Source of the DNA: an uncultured Akkermansia sp.
Lineage (GTDB): Bacteria; Verrucomicrobiota; Verrucomicrobiia; Verrucomicrobiales; Akkermansiaceae
Reading direction: 5' to 3'
Length of the DNA: 34,668 nucleotides
NCBI GenBank assembly: GCA_947626545.1
Contig: CANQSS010000025.1
Coordinates: forward strand, 1 to 34,668
The translations under genes and the position numbers were made by a program. The stretch's first letter is position 1. Each line of letters begins with the position of its first letter. The notes below the pieces were generated by a model. That model was not told where the DNA came from, searched no databases, and was given only the letters and a program-made list of their open reading frames with translations. Positions 33,361 through 34,668 of the stretch are shown piece by piece.

Positions 33361-33393
33361 GGGGCGCGCTTCACAGTATGTGGAGCGCGCCCC
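33361..33393 (+). terminator. Hairpin downstream of the second giant gene
   Basis: A 14-bp GC-rich stem with one G-T pair (33361-33374 with 33380-33393) and a 5-nt loop. No T-tract follows, so it may act as a weak or factor-assisted terminator or as an mRNA end stabiliser. Its GCGCGCTTC core resembles the GCGCGCTCC of the first gene's terminator. Confidence 0.6.
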
Positions 33394-33441
33394 ATGGCAA
33401 ACGCATGAGTAATGGGTTGAATGAGCCCGGAGAAGATTTTA

Positions 33442-33456
33442 TTGGGACACGTGTGG
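33442..33456 (+). promoter_or_regulatory. TTGGGAC element upstream of the Verru_Chthon gene
   Basis: TTGGGACACGTGTGG, preceded by GATTTTA, lies 31 bp upstream of the -35 box. It also resembles the copy at 1162-1176 on its left side, where both have an ATGGG block before the T-run. Confidence 0.5.
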
Positions 33457-33487
33457 CTAATGTGGGTTGCCCTGGATTTTTTTTTCA

Positions 33488-33515
33488 TTGATTCGCCTGC
33501 GGAATATGGTATGAT
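33488..33515 (+). promoter_or_regulatory. Promoter of the Verru_Chthon gene
   Basis: TTGATT (33488-33493), a 16-nt spacer and the extended -10 TGG-TATGAT (33510-33515). The expected leader is about 43 nt. The TATGAT is 5/6 to consensus. Confidence 0.6.
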
Positions 33516-33565
33516 AGAGATGGAAGTTGGGTCGTTTCGATGGATTAGAACAACTTGAATCGGAT

Positions 33566-34668
33566 ATGAAATACTCCAGGAATACGCTAAAAAAGGGTAA
33601 CAGGGCGCGCGCGCACGGGCGGGGGTTCGCGTTGGTGGCGAGTCTCACGCTCATGATGCTGCTCGGGCTGATTGCGGTGGGCATTTTGGCTGTTGCATCT
33701 TCGCAGAACCGCATTGCGGCACAAGTCATTTTGCAGGAAGAGGCGCGGCAGCAGGCTCTTATCGGTCTGGATGCGGCCATTTCAGACCTGCAGATGGAGT
33801 TGGGGCCGGATCAGCGTGTTACCGCATCCTCCGGCATCCTTTCCGAGGCAGAGTCGAGCCCGCAGCACATCTTGGGCGTCTGGGATAGCTGGAAGGTCCC
33901 TCTCTACAGCAGGAGCAACGGTGCGACCATTGCTTCTACGTACACCCAAGGGCGCTCGACCATGTTCCGCCGCTGGCTCATCTCTTGCAACGATGTCACC
34001 ACCCAGCGCCAGCTCAATGCCGTTGCGGATTTGGCGCGTTCCAAACCCGGCTACCGCATCTGCATGGTCGGCGAGGGTACACTCGGAACCAAGGTGAGCG
34101 AGCAGCAGTACGTGTACGCTGATCTCATCACCATGCCGTCTGCGGGTCGCAATGAAACTTGCTTTGCCTGGTGGGTTGGCGGCGAGAATCAGAAAGCCAA
34201 CATCGCTATTGCTGACCGCGAGCCCACGAGCGACCCCGTGGAGATTCTGCGTCGCACTTGGGATACGCCTGCTCCCGATTTCAAAGGCAGTGAGAACTTC
34301 TCCTTTATGCCGGAGGAGATTGATACCCCCGAGAAGATTCTCACTCTGCGCACGCTTCCTCTTGTGGAGCGCGGCACAATGCCGGCTGGTCAGCCCTATT
34401 TCTTCGATGCTACAACCTTTTCCTACTCCCTGCTCACGAATGTGCGCGATGGCGGTTTGAAGCTTGACCTGAATACACTGCTCAACAAACGTGACCTGCG
34501 CGGCACACCATTTCAAGCTCGCCGTGATCAGGATTGCCCCATTGCAGAGGGCGAGGGCTTGCCAACCGGTACCGAGGCTTCCATGCCCATTGGTTCCTGG
34601 CAGGTGATGCACGCTTACTACAACATGTGGCCTGATGGCTCCGGTAGGAATGAGGACTTTGAGAGCTC
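33566..34668 (+). CDS. Verru_Chthon cassette protein A (partial, runs off the window)
   Basis: The visible 367 residues match the Verru_Chthon cassette protein A family, pilin-like proteins that in Verrucomicrobia usually sit with three other pseudopilin-like genes. A basic N-terminus (14 of 20 residues polar or basic) ends in RGF, followed by one hydrophobic helix (about 21-45, FALVASLTLMMLLGLIAVGI), like the N-terminus of type IV pilin and type II secretion pseudopilins. Next comes the family signature EARQQALIGLDAAISDLQMELGPDQRVTAS (split here at residues 59-88: EARQQALIGLDAAI, then LGPDQRVTAS), followed by HILGVWDSW. The rest is an extracytoplasmic domain of unknown fold. The ATG at 33566 gives the canonical start. 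No stop codon occurs before the window end; full-length relatives are often more than 1000 aa. Confidence 0.82.
   Translation, partial: MKYSRNTLKKGNRARAHGRGFALVASLTLMMLLGLIAVGILAVASSQNRIAAQVILQEEARQQALIGLDAAISDLQMELGPDQRVTASSGILSEAESSPQHILGVWDSWKVPLYSRSNGATIASTYTQGRSTMFRRWLISCNDVTTQRQLNAVADLARSKPGYRICMVGEGTLGTKVSEQQYVYADLITMPSAGRNETCFAWWVGGENQKANIAIADREPTSDPVEILRRTWDTPAPDFKGSENFSFMPEEIDTPEKILTLRTLPLVERGTMPAGQPYFFDATTFSYSLLTNVRDGGLKLDLNTLLNKRDLRGTPFQARRDQDCPIAEGEGLPTGTEASMPIGSWQVMHAYYNMWPDGSGRNEDFES

Overview
The window looks like a chromosomal segment of a Verrucomicrobiota bacterium, most likely an Akkermansiaceae relative. This is inferred from family content: two giant autotransporters whose signal peptides share the pattern MKLHLPxxLRKALLxCLAA, long arrays of autotransporter-associated beta-strand repeats, and a Verru_Chthon cassette protein A at the right edge. 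I ran no database search. Coding DNA is GC-rich, while one spacer (about 23090-23470) is strikingly AT-rich.

Left part (1-4800): small genes and a housekeeping operon. They are a TRL-like lipoprotein (219-536), a convergent small membrane-protein ORF (617-805, minus), a PEGA-domain lipoprotein (1239-1670), and a minus-strand pair with a 7-nt gap: an AI-2E family permease (3169-4356) followed by the bifunctional NAD(P)H-hydrate repair enzyme (1686-3161). A small gene of unknown function lies at 4502-4759 (minus). Sigma70-like promoters can be read for most of these genes, and several -10 boxes lie only 6-12 nt before the ATG, suggesting leaderless mRNAs. Dispersed intergenic repeats (TTTACGA heptamers, GC palindromes, and a TTGGGACnnATGTGG element upstream of promoters) fill the spacers.

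Centre and right (4900-33400): two giant autotransporter genes in tandem. The first (5319-22706, 5795 aa) carries an intact GH16 glycoside hydrolase domain directly after the signal peptide. It then has a mosaic array of five ~390-aa head modules alternating with two kinds of tail module, and ends in a C-terminal chassis and a beta-barrel. The second (23624-33340, 3238 aa) lacks GH16 and the head modules and has its own duplicated passenger modules, but shares about 1560 C-terminal residues of chassis and barrel with the first. Their upstream regions look paralogous: an identical 16-nt box sits at the same place relative to a degenerate 19-bp palindrome, and a second palindrome copy lies 298/299 bp upstream. 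Two perfect copies of this palindrome lie upstream of the first gene. This suggests co-regulation of a pair of surface fibres, one of them tipped with a carbohydrate-active enzyme.

Right edge: a Verru_Chthon cassette protein A (33566 to beyond the window end), a pilin-like membrane-anchored protein, preceded by its own promoter and another TTGGGAC element.
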